This document shows positions 13,874 through 27,581 of a stretch of 64,000 nt of DNA, piece after piece (position 1 is the first letter of the stretch; every line of letters starts with the position of its first letter). Origin of the DNA: Hypomesus transpacificus. Taxonomy: Eukaryota > Chordata > Actinopteri > Osmeriformes > Osmeridae. The position numbers and the translations under genes are program-made. Where the stretch lies: the NCBI RefSeq assembly GCF_021917145.1, contig NC_061076.1, positions 2,799,832 through 2,863,831 of the forward strand. The letters are read 5' to 3'. Under the pieces are notes generated by a model. The model was not told where the DNA came from and did no database searches. It saw only the letters and a program-made list of their open reading frames with translations.

Positions 13874-14470
13874 ATTTACATTTACATTTATGCATTTAGC
13901 AGACACTTTTATCCAAAGTGACATCCAAGACAGAGCTTTACAAAAGAGCATAGGTCACTGATCATAACAACGAGGTAGTCCCAAACATTGCAAGCAGCCA
14001 AAACATGAAGCATACATTGTGAAAAAACTAAACAAGTGCCAAGGGAAGACTCATAAGAGCATGCAGTTATACAAGTTACAAATTAAAACAACATGAACCC
14101 CAAAAAGTGCAAGACTGTACCTGTAGAAGAACAATCAACAGTAAAATATTTCACAGCGAGTACAATAGTTCAAGAGTTAACTTCGTTATAACTAACCTAC
14201 AAGAGCAACAAGTCTCTCAATAAGAGTCATTGTGATCCTGGAGGAAACTAACATCAGGTCCAATCAAGCATTCCTAAGTGCCGTTGTACTCCCGGAAACA
14301 AGTGCGTCTTGAGCCTTTTCTTGAAGGTGGGGAGACAGTCAGTGTCCCTGATGGAGGTGGGGAGCTGGTTCCACCATTGGGGGGCCAGGCAGGAGAAGAG
14401 CTTGTGTTCTTGCATGTTACGCAGCTGGCCCTTGCTTCTGACACTGGAGAAGAAGAGGAACAATTCATGT
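13874..14470 (-). mobile_element. 3' end of an L2/CR1-like non-LTR retrotransposon (LINE)
   Basis: On the minus strand a frame reads LAPQWWNQLPTSIRDTDCLP followed by TFKKRLKTHLF and then a stop at about 14254. The pattern WNxLPxxIR...FKxxLKTHLF is typical of the extreme C-terminus of fish L2/CR1-clade ORF2 proteins. About 380 bases of 3' UTR follow and end in an ATGTAAATG-type repeated tail at 13874. The rest of ORF2, including the reverse transcriptase core, is absent, so this is a 5'-truncated copy. Its tail matches the tail of the SINEs in this window. Confidence 0.6.
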
Positions 14471-14520
14471 GAATGTGATTCAAGAGCCTCGACAACAATA
14501 ATACATGTTACAGCTCCCTG

Positions 14521-14666
<146 letters not shown>

Positions 14667-14874
14667 CACACTTACTCACCCCCCCCCCTCCTCCCCTCCA
14701 TCTCCCTCAATTGTACTGATCGTTCAGTACAAACTTTGATGTGTGCCTGCCACATAAGGTAATGGAATGCATGGAGTGTGCCTCGGACACCTACAGAATA
14801 AACACATTACACTGAGCTGTGATAACTTCTAATCTGGCACACACAAGCACCCGCACAGACACAGATGGATGAGA

Positions 14875-14891
14875 GAAAGAGAGAGAGAGAT

Positions 14892-14956
<65 letters not shown>

Positions 14957-14992
14957 AGAGTGATGGATGGATGGATGGATGGATGGATGGAT
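14875..14992. repeat. (GA)n array followed by (GGAT)n
   Basis: About 80 bases of GA dinucleotides followed by about eight GGAT tetranucleotides. The GA tract is complementary to the CT array some 210 bases upstream on the same strand. Confidence 0.9.
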
Positions 14993-16017
14993 GATGTCCC
15001 TGTCACAATGGAGAATTATTAATGTATAAATATTTTTCATCGGTTGTATTGAGTTGGACCCCAGTTGTCATGATCTCCAGACTCCTCTCTCTCCTCACCC
15101 CCAGCTGTACTCGCGGACCCCTCTAATTGAACTGATATGAAAACGCAGAAGGCCTGAAAGCAGCGGCAGCAGCAGGTGGCCTTTTTGGAAAATAACTAGA
15201 TTGGATCGGGAATGTTTTGTCCTTGATATTGAGCCATTACTCATGGAACAGTTGAAAGAATGAACTGATAGTGGTTCTATTATGCTCCAATCCTGGGTTC
15301 AGAATACATCGAATTTAGCAGAGTTGTAAAAACGTATCCAATCATGATCCACAGACGCACGAGTAGGCGTGACTCATTTTGCGGTTAAATTGAATTCCAT
15401 GTCAACTGTGACCCAGCCAACGTCCGTCGACGATCACTTGGATCCCAGGATTGGTGTTGCCTGGCCATAGAAACGTTACAGCGCACAGAACAGGAGGAAA
15501 CTCGCCAATCGTTTGGAATTAGAAGACTATCTACGTCTATAATAATTATTCTTAGATTCTTATAATAGTTGTAGCCTACACGAAATAAGAATATTGTTCC
15601 TGCGGTTCAAAAGAGTAAACTGTTTTAGACTTAAAATGTGACGTTCTGTTACGCATCAAGAAACAACACTCTCCAAAAAGATACGCGTTGAACAATGATT
15701 AAAAAGATACTTGTATCAGTTTGATACCATTTATTCTAAGATATACTTGCTTTCTTGCGGATTTGACTTGTGGCGTAGGCTACACAAACTGGATATAAAC
15801 CTGTGTCTAGCGGCAAAGATCCAAACTACCCACTGCCTGCGCGCGCAAAAAAGGCTCCCAGAGATTGCGGTTAATTAAAAAAAAATGTCTGTAGAAGTTT
15901 CCTAATGGCCAAATTGAGCTTTACCAGTCGTCGTTTACCATCTTCAAGGATTTAAAAGCATTTTAACAGGTGTTCGACACCTTTACAACCGATCGGCGCA
16001 TCACGAGACATCTGACA
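14993..16017. other. Upstream flank and probable 5' UTR of stac2
   Basis: No coding exon is seen. The stretch before 16018 presumably contains the stac2 promoter and 5' UTR; no specific element could be assigned. Confidence 0.45.
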
Positions 16018-19000
16018 ATGACGGAAAACAGCGAGATGGAGAGCGAACCGCAGCTTCAGCGCTCGCCGAGTACAATGTCCATCCAGCCGGTAACGTCCAA
16101 GGCAAGTAGCTCAAATACGTAACGGCAACAGAGTACAGGCATTTTCTATTATAACCTTTATGTTAGTACCAAACATCATGTGATTTTGGTCTGCGTTCCA
16201 GCCACTGAAAACCATCACTTTTCCTTCTCCAGGTAGTGAGAAAGGCTGAAGGCTTTTCACATTTTGTAAATGGGCTATACTCATTTCTACTTTGGAATAT
16301 CCTACCCAAGTTCTATATTAGAACATAAAAATGTCTAGATGCATATGCTACGGTCTACATAGAAAGTTAAATGTTTTCCCCTCATTATTGTAGTTGACAG
16401 CAGGTATGCAATATGTATCATCAGTTGGTTACGTCATAGCTAGTAAAGTCGCTCAGATGAAGTCTGATGTGGCAGAAAAGACTGAGACTGTCTCTATATT
16501 ACTCTGTTGATCTGCATCTCTAGCTAAGGTTCTATTTTTCTGTCTGTCTTTATTTATGACTGAAAACAGAATATACGGTAACAAATTATAATACTTAATG
16601 AGCATTAATCACTCCATATAACACGCCTCTGCTTTGCTTTTACAATAATGTGCCTTTTAAAGGGAAAACATTCAGCCATACTCCATGCAGCAAGCAACAC
16701 TTACATCAGTCCTACCAATTTCTGAAGTCATCAGTGTTTTTAAACCGACTTGGTGTTCATACATTTGGTGTTCATACATTTAAACACACTAACCCCGCAC
16801 ACACACACAGACACTAACACAGCAGACACTGCAGCATAGACTGTGAGGTATTCCATGACTCCAATATGCCAATCCAGTACAGAATGACATTTTGAAGGCA
16901 CAAAGTGAACAGTCTGTCTCGCGGCATCATCCCTGAGCCTTTGTTCTGTGTTCAGAGAGCGCCCGGCGTGTCAGAAGCTGTGATAGGGACAGTCTGCGTC
17001 TGCACAGATTGGTGTTCTCACGCACTGGGCCATGTCCATCAGTCCACCATTCTGGAGCAACACACTGTGACTGACAGGGATGACAACAGCTAGTCCGCAA
17101 GCACACCTGTCCTTCACTGTTGTCTCCCACTGTGCTCCTGTCAGGGCGGCAGCTTGAAAGAGATGCTCTTGTCTAGGCTGTGTCCCCCTGAATCTTGGGG
17201 CCCCCGCCAGCTTTTTGATTGCCTCATGCCATCTCAGGGTTAAGGCAGTGTGGCAATTGCCATATGGCTTTGTTTAAATGTTTAGAATTCAATGCCAAAG
17301 CTCTTGGCCCTAAAAGTCACTGATTCACTCAGACCATTGGAGTCTGTTAAAGATCCATTAGAAGAGAATTGCTGCAAATGTCAAACCTGTTCATACAAAT
17401 ACACACTACAGGACGTAGGGGTATTTGGACCCAATAGAATGGACTGGATTGCTGGACGGGGTCTTGTTGATACTCTATTTCACCCATAAACACACACACA
17501 CAGTCCTATTGCCAGTGAACACGCCATCAGCTCTCTTTCATCCTCTTATCTATCTCCATTTCACTGACGTTATCAATGAATCAGACATGCTCTGTGAAGA
17601 GATGGCAGTGGGAGAGACTCATTTAGAATAAATCTGATATCACACCCCCCCCCCCCCCCCCCCCCCAAAAAAAAACTTTCAGCCTTTCCAAGATGTTTTC
17701 TGGGAGATAGGGAGAGAGTGGTTTCATCAGATAACAGAAGCTCTGAATTCCCAACTTGACCAAATTACCAAAATAGAGATGGAGGACAGATAGAGCCAGA
17801 GAAGCAAGGCATGATGGAGAGCTCTTGAGTGTCGCCCCTGGCACCCACTGGTGTGCCGTGGCCCAAGTCCAGGCTGGCAGGAGTGTGTTGAGGAAGAGAG
17901 ATGAGATGCTGCTGAAGCAGACAGAGACACCAATACAACACCCCTCTTCAGAGCTGTGCTCGAGCCCATCAACACTCACTCTCTCAGCCTCTTCTAACAA
18001 GAGCTGTCCAGGCAGGCTAGCCAATCGCTTCAAACTCTAGGAGTCTTCAGGAGGGTCCAACGGAGACTCGAATGAGTTTGTATTGAGTCCGCACACACGG
18101 ACACAACCACCAGACCCTCCAGTGTTTTATCTGTGTACAGTAGGGGAGATTGTTCTACCGGGGCTAGCTGTGGGGTTGTGTCTGCAATAGCCCTCGTGTC
18201 TGACTTCCGTTAGAAACAGGGTCACTGACAGAAGTGGAGAGTCGGCAGGCTGATGTGGTATGGCTTGGGATTTGGAGGTGGGACTTTAATTGATGTAACA
18301 CCTTCACTGCTGGAGCGTTTATTGATGTGACGCCTCGACTCCAGGTACGGACTGGTGGGCTCTGTCCTGTATTCACACAGTTCATTAGGAAGATCCACCA
18401 ACAAGTGTGTTCTTTATAGATCGAGTGATTGATGAGACAAACACGATCCACATTCGTGAAACCCTTTCCTCCTCTCCAATTTATCTAAGTCTATTTCTCT
18501 CTGTGATTGACAGCCAGTGTTGTGCTTTGGGGCTTGTGAGGGAACGGCGACTGCAGGGTTGTAATGGACAGGTGATGAGCTGTCAGGGTGAAGGTGATGA
18601 AGGGTACCAGGGTGATGAAGAGCGAGAGGGGGGGTATTGCTGTGGCGGAAGGGGGTGTTGAGGTATGGAAAGACATTTTTACACATAGCTTGGTTTTCTC
18701 TCAGCACCTTATGTTTGAGGGTGAGAGAAAGAGTGGAGAGACAATGACATAAAATGCAGCTGACAGTGTGCCAATGCATCTCTTATCTCATGTTCAACGT
18801 TGGAATTCTGCTGTGCTGCTGCCATGCATAATGAGCAGCTTTTAGACTAGCAGTGAAAATATTATGACTTTAAACAACTCCCAAGTCCTCTTTGATTTCC
18901 TCACAGAATGATAGAGAACAAAGTGAAGCTCACATCACCACCTCTTTCATCCTTTCACCCATTCATCAGGAACTGTGTCAACGAATCGTATTCATCCTCT

Positions 19001-22000
19001 CCCGGACTCCCACGCAAGCTTGCCCTTGTTTTCTCCAAACTACAAATGAGCCTATAAGGAAACAAAGACAAATCTTGTAAATCAGCATAGAAACCACAGG
19101 GTTATGCATCGTGTCTTGACTAAAGACTGGAATACTGTCACAGGTCTCTGTTGACCTTCTCCTTTGTGTTCCTTCCATTCATCACTTACTGAGCCGGTTA
19201 TAAGAGCCTGGTCTTGAAGGATGAAGACCCCGGGGTCAGTTCACACCTCCAGATAGGCCCTAACAATGACTTACAGACCTTGGGAACCATGTCACATTTG
19301 ACTCTCCTCTTGATTTAGTCCATGCAAGTGTAAATGTATGGCCGTTTGATGTTGAACATAAACAAGTCATAGTTGAAGGCTTGATGGGCGTGTTCTCAGA
19401 GACTGTTAGTTAACCTCTGTAGAGAGGTGGCCAGTCCCAGGATGACTGAGCTGAACTGAGAACCGACTTAATGTACCTGTCTGGGAGTCCGACAGGTGAA
19501 GAGTAGAGCTGAGGAGAGGGGACCCCTGGGAGAAAAACATATCAAGATGACAAAACATCACAGCCGTTCCTAGTCAAGGCTGTGACAGTGAAGCGTTACT
19601 CGGGCCACTGTTCTAAGTCAGTTCCACCTCTCGTGTCGTGTTTGCATTTTAAACAGCACAGAGAGAGTGTGTGTGCTCACGTGACGAACCTAGACAACCA
19701 TTCATTGTTGAACAGCCACCTGTTGGCAGTTAGTAGTTCCTATTATGTGCCAATCATCTCTCCTGGGGCCCTTGTGTCTTCAGGTAATGAGCAACACCTC
19801 AGTTCTCTTCACAACAGGGAGATCTGGTCGGTAAGGATGTGAAGCCAATGTTATTCTTATTGTTCTTCATAGACAGACATGTCCTTCGACCCATGTTGCC
19901 TCTTCCACTGTTGGCTGTTTGGGCTTCTCATCACTGTACTCAACAGGTATTGGAAATCTCATGCTGTGTTTAGGATCCAATAGCCATTGCAGCTTACTGT
20001 ATTGGGAGACGAGCCGAAATGATCAGGAAAGGGAGAGAACTGTCCCATTGTTTATTCCATGTGTAGCCGTCGGTGGCAGGATTGTTGGTCTAGATGTCAT
20101 CCTAAAATGCAGGGAAACAATACAGCTCACACGGTTCTATATCATACAGAGGTTGGATGGTCTGGTAAAGCTTGATTAGCTTAGCCACATCATCAGGAAA
20201 TGGTGGACATGAAATGAGGTGAAATGAGATGACAGGGCTCTGTGTATCGATGACTTTAATCAGAACTTATCTGTATTAGCCCGTCAGAACTGTGGACCTC
20301 TCGGCACACATAAAAGGAAGTTGGGAGGAATTCTTTACTCATGCACAGACGGTTGATTAGATTAGCTGAAATTGAGACATGTGTTCCTGCCTGGCATGGA
20401 CTAGGGCAACTCATTCGCTCTGATTGAAAAATGCTCGGAGCAAAAACACATGACACACCTCTCAGATCAGAACACTGCGACAGGTGTGTTGAACCAGCCC
20501 ATCTCTGCACATTGCTTTCACTCCCGAGAGACTCTGATGATTATTAATAAGGTTTGACACGCAAAAAAGAACGTCCTTTAATGCTCGTGCGCTCACCCAA
20601 AGATTCTCTCTCTCTCTTATTAACTCCTACACAAGAACACTCTGTTCCTTTCTCAAAACAACACACACTTTATGTACCTACAGTTTTCCTCTCTCCCTCT
20701 CACAGTCTCCGAGGTGCAAGCGGGGAATCTCCCACTAAGCAAATTATCTAGCCAGCCGCTAGCATGTAGGCTCTGTGTGTGTGTGTGTGTGCATGCACAG
20801 GGACCATCAGAGCTGTATCGATTTGGTGTTTCAGTCCGCCTGGGCTGATCCATACCTCCAGGAGGTCACTCCCTCCCGAGCACTCCTTGTTATCAGACAC
20901 CTAACCTCATGGTCATCCAGGACACCTAACCCCAGTAGCTGCTGGTGATGTACCCTCGTGTGCCTTCATGCAGACAATCAATACCTGGTGGTGAGCGAGA
21001 TTATGGGAGGGAGGGATTTAGTCCTTTGTCCTCCTATTTGTCATGAAGCAACAGCTTGGTCAATAGAGATAGTAGACGTACGCAGCCAATCACATTGCAG
21101 AAGGGTTATCGTTGCTGTGTAATCCGATGATGCTGCATGGGGTACATGTGTGTTTCCCCGCATACTTGCGTGTGTGACTGCACACTCGTGTGTGTATATG
21201 TGTCTGTGTGTATGAATGTCATGGAGCCCAATAGACCCGTTGAGTCAGTGCCAGTGATGTGGTTTGCTGGTGTGTCGACATTGGTGTGACAGCGTCCTCC
21301 AGATCAGGAGGACCTGTGACCTTCTCGATCAGATTAGGAGGCTGAAGATGGGGCTGCTGATAGGTGATAACGCTGGGTAAACTGGCTTACTGCCTTTCAT
21401 TAGTGTTTGGCCTCCCACACAGCCAATGAAAAGGAGGTTTGCACACATCTGGGCTCTGGGCTGTCAGGGAGGGGCTTACCATGTTTTACTGTTCGTCCTC
21501 TCGTGTCGCCCGCTGTGCTTTCACAAGTCTTGTCTCATTGTCCCCCTGTGAGAGAGCCCTTTCTTTTTCTTAACAGTGTTGTTTTTCTCCTAAGGTCTTG
21601 TTACTTGAGATAAGTCTTGGTCAACAGCTTATCCGACACCGCATCTCTTTCGGGTTGAAGATGCTGGCGTGGATCAATTTCGGTTTTCTCCCATGTGTAT
21701 TTTTCAAGTTTTTTTCCCCACATCTGAATTCTGTTTCTCTCCTCTCCTGTCACCCCTCCACCCCTCTCTGTCTCTGCAGCTCCAGCGCCTGAAGCGCTCC
21801 CTCTCCTTCAAGACGTTGATGCGCAGTAAGAGCGTGGAGAACTTCTTCCAGCGCTCGTACAGCGATGCCCGTCTCCCCCCGGACTTCCTCAACGACCCCC
21901 TGCCCCCCTCTCCGCCCCTGGCCCCTGGCTCCCCACTCGCCAACGAGCGCTCGCCTTCTATATCTCCATCCCTAAGCCCCAACCCCTCCCTCTGCTCCCG

Positions 22001-25000
22001 CTCCCCCTCGCTATGCCCCTCCCCCTCGCTGCCCGCCAAGCCCACTCTCTCACCACGCCCCCAGGTGAACCATTGCTTCCAGGACCACGTGTTTCGCAGG
22101 CCAACCAACTGCCAACACTGCAAGCACATGATTGTGGGTAAGATGACATCTGTACCTCGGTCACACTCCAGCCTCTGGAGGATCTGTGGCTATTATCAGA
22201 AATCCTTTTGTACAGCTTTCTCGGTGAAAGCAGTGTAATATTGTTATCACTCAAGGACGAGCAGGGGGAAATAAGAGGAAGTCATTCCGTTGAAAAGGAA
22301 CAGCCTTGGCCGAAGTCTGTTCTCTGACGTAGAGCGTGTGATTGAATTGGGCAGCTGAGGACCACTCTGGCCTTTTTATTTCCTCCACTTGATACGCTGT
22401 GTGCACAGGGGTTACTTATAGTGTCGTACTACCTCCCTCTTTGCTTACTTCCTGTCACTGTGATTGATTGCATCGTCTATTCAGCTCCAGGTTTTTTTTT
22501 TGCTCCCCAGCTTGCTTGCGTTTGCATACATCATCGTTTTCCTTCTGCATCGCATCAGCCGATTTCAGCTGCACTCCCAGTGGCCCCCTGCTGCCTTACT
22601 CCCCCATCGGCCTCTCCAGAGTCTCATTGTTAAGCTTTGAGTGGAACAGCTCCTTTTAAAACAGCGCAATTAGTTGAACCATACTGCATGTTCCCACTGG
22701 CTTGTGAGCTGTGACAAATACAGTTTACACTTGGAGTATGGGATACCAAAAAGCGTGAATGATTTACTCAGCTAAAGGCTTAACAGAAAGGACTAAACAT
22801 GCAAATCAAGAGCATCTGGAGCGCGAGTGAATGAGGGGGGTTATATGAATGTCGGATGTTGTAAGGTGTGAAAACAAGTATTAAATATCACTTAAAGCAA
22901 CAAAAAAGAAGGAGACAGACCCAGGGAGGTAAAAGAGGGGCTGTCGTTACTCTGAACCTCCCGCCCCGCCCACCACAAACCTCCCGAAGGAAAACACGAA
23001 ATCTGGCAGGTGGAGTAATGGCTGGCTCATTATGTCACATGTATTTTTGTCTGTATTGTCATGCACTGGCTTTGCCATAGGCAGGTAAGCACAATATGTC
23101 TACAAGTCGAAAGACTACATGTCTAAATCTCCCAATTTGGAGTCTTGGTGATAGATTAAAACAAACTCAAAACAATGACGCCAACCACCGTGAAAGAGGA
23201 TCTCTTTCAGAGAAATCTGTGAAAAAAGAATTAGATAAAAAAAAAGAAACCCCACCCCCCCCCCAAAGTTTGATGGTATTTCATTAAGACAAAGCCTGAT
23301 GATATATTGGACATGATGCCAAATCGATTAGATCTGGAAAAGTGTCCAGCTGGTTTACAGAATTTCCAAAGGTTTTGGGAGGGACGGTCGATTATTCTGC
23401 AGTTAGTTGTAACTCTGGCAGACCAGCCAGCTCAGTGTAAGTGGGGCAGAGCTGATCAACGCTCTCTGGGTACAGACACTAGCTTGACGTCAGAGAGGAA
23501 CCTGCTTTGATTAGAAGCCAACTTGTGTTTTAGCTCCTCCTGCCTCCATCTCCCAGGTGTGTAGTTCTGTTTTAACTTGCTCTCTTTCTCTCTCTGTCTC
23601 TGTACTTCTCCTGCTGTCTGTTTGTCTCTCTTTCTCCTTCTCTCTATCACATCATTTTTTTCACTGCTGTTTATGTTTCTCTGATTTTCCTCCTCCAGGA
23701 AACTCAAAACAAGGCCTGCGCTGTAAAACCTGCAAGATAGGAGCTCATCTGTGGTGTACCTCAGAGTTGTCCCAGCAACCATGCTATGGCAAGGTGTGTC
23801 TCTCTTTAGTTCACACACACACACACTCACACACACACACACACACACGTACACAAAGATGTGAGCTGGCTGAGTCGGTGCTTATCAAGGTGTTGTCCAT
23901 GTGTGCAGTAAATTTGAAGTGCTTTCAGAACCTAGGCACACACAGCACAGTGAGTACATGCAGAGATAGTGCTGATGTTGGAGATGGGGTTTCATTAATC
24001 AGTGGCTCGAACTCTCTCAGGCAAAGACGGTAAACTGGGTATTTGTCTCCAAGCAGATCCGATCTCTTTGTTTATAATTTCCAAGAGGGCAAAGGAAAAT
24101 GGCAGACAAAGCCACTGAAGATTAACTCCAAATATAAAATAAACGGTTTTGAAATTTTCAAGGTTGGATAAGAACGTCAGATGTTTGAGGGAGGACATTT
24201 TTTTAAGAACTAACAGCATCCACCTTTCATCTTTAGTATGGCCCACCCTCCACCCCATTTCTCCAATATTAGGCTGTACAAAGAGCTCATCTCCAAGTCA
24301 GTGCAAGAAAAGAAAATCAATAGCACTGTTGAAAGCATCACTGTGGCTTAATTCACTGTGAAATCATGTGTGTGTGTCATTGTATGTGAGTTTGTGTGCA
24401 TCTTAATATGCTCTGTGAAACTGGCTGTCAGAAATCGGACAACTACAGATTATCTAAGCAGATAAACCGTCATGCTTTCGAATATCCCTTTTTTAGTTAA
24501 CTCATTATTGACTTCTTTGGGTTTCTAAAAAACCCTAACCCTTCCTCTTTCTCCCATCCATTTCTTTTAATGCAATTCCATGAGGGGCTAGATACATAAA
24601 AGTAGACAGCCAAGCCTATAAACAGGAAATATTGGAAACAGTAAATCGTGACGTCTCTTTTTTTCCTCCGGCAGTCGGGAGCTTTCAAGCGGAACTTCAG
24701 TTCGCCCATGCTCATCAACGACCAACTTACAGTTGTCCAGGAGGTCCAGCCTACCCAAGGTAACCCTGTGTGTGTCTGTGTGTATCTGTGTCTGTGCCTT
24801 TGTGTCTCTGTGTGTCTCTGTGTGACTGTGTGTGTCTGTGTGTGTCTGTGTGTGTCTGTGTGTGTCTGTGTATGTGTGCAACCTGCTCAAAGTGGGTATG
24901 CGTGTGCTCACTGACCTTCACCCTGCTGATCCTCAAAAATACAGGTCAATACTTGTCCATCCCACAATCCTCCCTTCCACCACTCATCAGTAGAATCTCA

Positions 25001-27511
25001 GTTAGGCTGCCCATCTCCTCTGGAGCCCTGCCCTGCCCACACGATGCCCTCCCCAGTCTGGGGGTCTGCCAGGGGACCAGGGACCATCACCTGTCAGCCA
25101 CATACTGCACCCTGTCACACAGAAAGACCCATTTGCCCTCGGTTCAGCCTGAGGAGAGCAGGAAAATAGCCTGATTCAAATCCTGATGGAAACTGACGGG
25201 CTGTGCGTGAGAGAAAGCAGCTCCAAGCTCATCAGCTTCTGAATCAACCAGCTATCATGCCACACAGCAACACAGCGGTGGTCGAAAATGAGCCGTCCGC
25301 ATTTAACTTTGCCTTTTCAATCCTCGAGACTGAATTACTTTGTCTTTGCATCCCGTATGACTGTCCGATCACATTTTTTTACCATCACAACTACCCAAGA
25401 ACTGCTGCATTGCAAATGTCTCCAATAATCTCACAACCAGTGTGAATGGAGAGTTATTTCTATGAAAAACCTTCTTGCAGGGTTACAGAGGCTCTGCCTA
25501 CCTTCATGTGTGATTTCTACAGCAGCCTCCTTTCAGATATAAAGTGGGTCACCCTGACATGCCAAAAACAGTGTCATTACAGCTACTTTTTAGTGTACAG
25601 TCTCAATTTCATGTTTTTCTAAGGTGTGTAAAGTGTGTATGTGTGTGTGTGTGTGTGTCAGAAGCTGGAAGAGCTTGTTTAGACCCTGTGTATGCCACCC
25701 TGCGCTTCGGGACCTCCCTGGCACAGATGAGCCGTTCCAGTTTTGGGAGTGTGTCAGAGTCACCCACCAAAAGCCTGGTAAGACACCCTCTGGTACAGGG
25801 GGCACCAGGAGGTCAAGGCCCGCTAAACGCAGCACAACACCTAGTTTAATGCACAAGCTTTCTTCACCTGCAGATAACCCCCCCCCCCCAATGCCTTGGG
25901 GTTTGTTTTTGTTTTATAGGTGTGACTAGTACAGGAGACAGTGTTAGATACAATAAATGCTGTTACAATAGTCTGGCACTTTATGAGAGTGAACAACACA
26001 CTTGCTGTGCTGAATAATTTAGAACCTGGGTTTTTAAGTTTAATACCCCAAGTGCATCTTATCCTTCTCTGTCATCGTGTTGTGGTGCCATGGTTTGTTT
26101 TGTGTTGTGTCTCTTGGACCAGGGGGAGGGAGGGGAGGAGAGGGAGCAGAGACAGAACAGCATGGAGGAGGAGCTATCTCAGGAGGCAGGAGGTAGGAAC
26201 CATGTGTCTCTGTGTCATGTGTCTTTGTCCTGTCTGGGTCTGTGTCTGTGTCTGTGTCCTGTCTGGGTCTGGGTCCTGTCTGGGTCTGTGTCCTGTCTGG
26301 GTCTGGGTCCTGTCTGGGTCTGGGTCCATGTCTGTGTTGACAGTGGGACCTGATTTCTCAGTTCTATCAGATATTCCTCTTCCAGACGAGGAGAAGGCAG
26401 AGCTGGAGGATGGGTGTGCTGTGTCTGTCCACCCTACTGCCGATGACAACACTGTCAAGGTACTGTGAAGCCCTTCATCCTTCCTTCTGTCTCCTCCTGT
26501 GTTCCGCTCCTACAAACAGCCTCTATATTTAGTATGCATTCGTCTGACTCTCTCTAGGTGCCTAAGCGAATCGAGGTTCATTCTATCCACACTTATGTAG
26601 CACTCTACAAGTTTCTGCCGCAGGAGCATAATGACCTGGAACTACAGTGAGTGAACCAAGGAGACGACATACTTTCTGTGTGTGTGTGTGTGTGTCTGGT
26701 GTGTGTGTCTGGTGGTGTGTGTTTATGTGAGTAGCCTTTTTTTTGTGTGCAGTTGCACACGTGAGAAGGATAGAGAGGATGCGAAGGTGGGTGTGTGGCT
26801 TGTGGCTGTGTGTGTGTGTTTTATTACACCTGTCATGTCGGGGATGAAGATGTCCACACCATCTGCAGAGGACGGGGAGGAGGAGACGCCCTTAAGGATG
26901 TCTAATTATATACAGAGCGGCCATTACTGTTCCACACAGCTTACGCAACAAATGTGTTCACAGTGGGGGGACCAAATAATAAAAGGAATTTGGGGGATGA
27001 AAGGATGAAGAGAAGTAAGGGGAAACTCGACAGAGGAGCGAACAGCTTGAGACGGGCGTAGGCACAGAGGGAGGGACAAGAGCCGGGCTGGTGGGGGAGG
27101 GAGAGACAAAAGGGATGCATAACACAGAGTGAGAAAGGCCCAAGATGGGGTGGAGGAGAGGAGAGGAGGAAGACAGGAAGTAGGCAGAGAAGAGGGGGAT
27201 TGTCAAATGAGGACGCGGCACGTTTCAGGCAGGAGTGGGCGGGGCTGTTCAGGTGCATCACCACAGGGTTAGTTCTCAGCCATCTGCCGTCACCCCTGGG
27301 TACTGGCCTGTAGGAGAATGCGTGCATAGTAAGGTGTGTGGCAGTTCAGTGTTCTGGAGTCATACATCTTGAAGTGTGTGAGAGGAATGGTACTATCATG
27401 TAGGGCAGCAGACTCCCTGGAGATTATCATAGTCCACATTCAGAATCTCCTAGACCACATACAGAACTAGTGCAGTGGGGACACAAGCTCAACTCTGTAT
27501 ATAGGACAGAT

Positions 27512-27581
<70 letters not shown>

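Noticed and set aside
26174..26458. [14 protein letters not shown] frame on minus
   Set aside because: Antisense translation of the stac2 intron 6 minisatellite.
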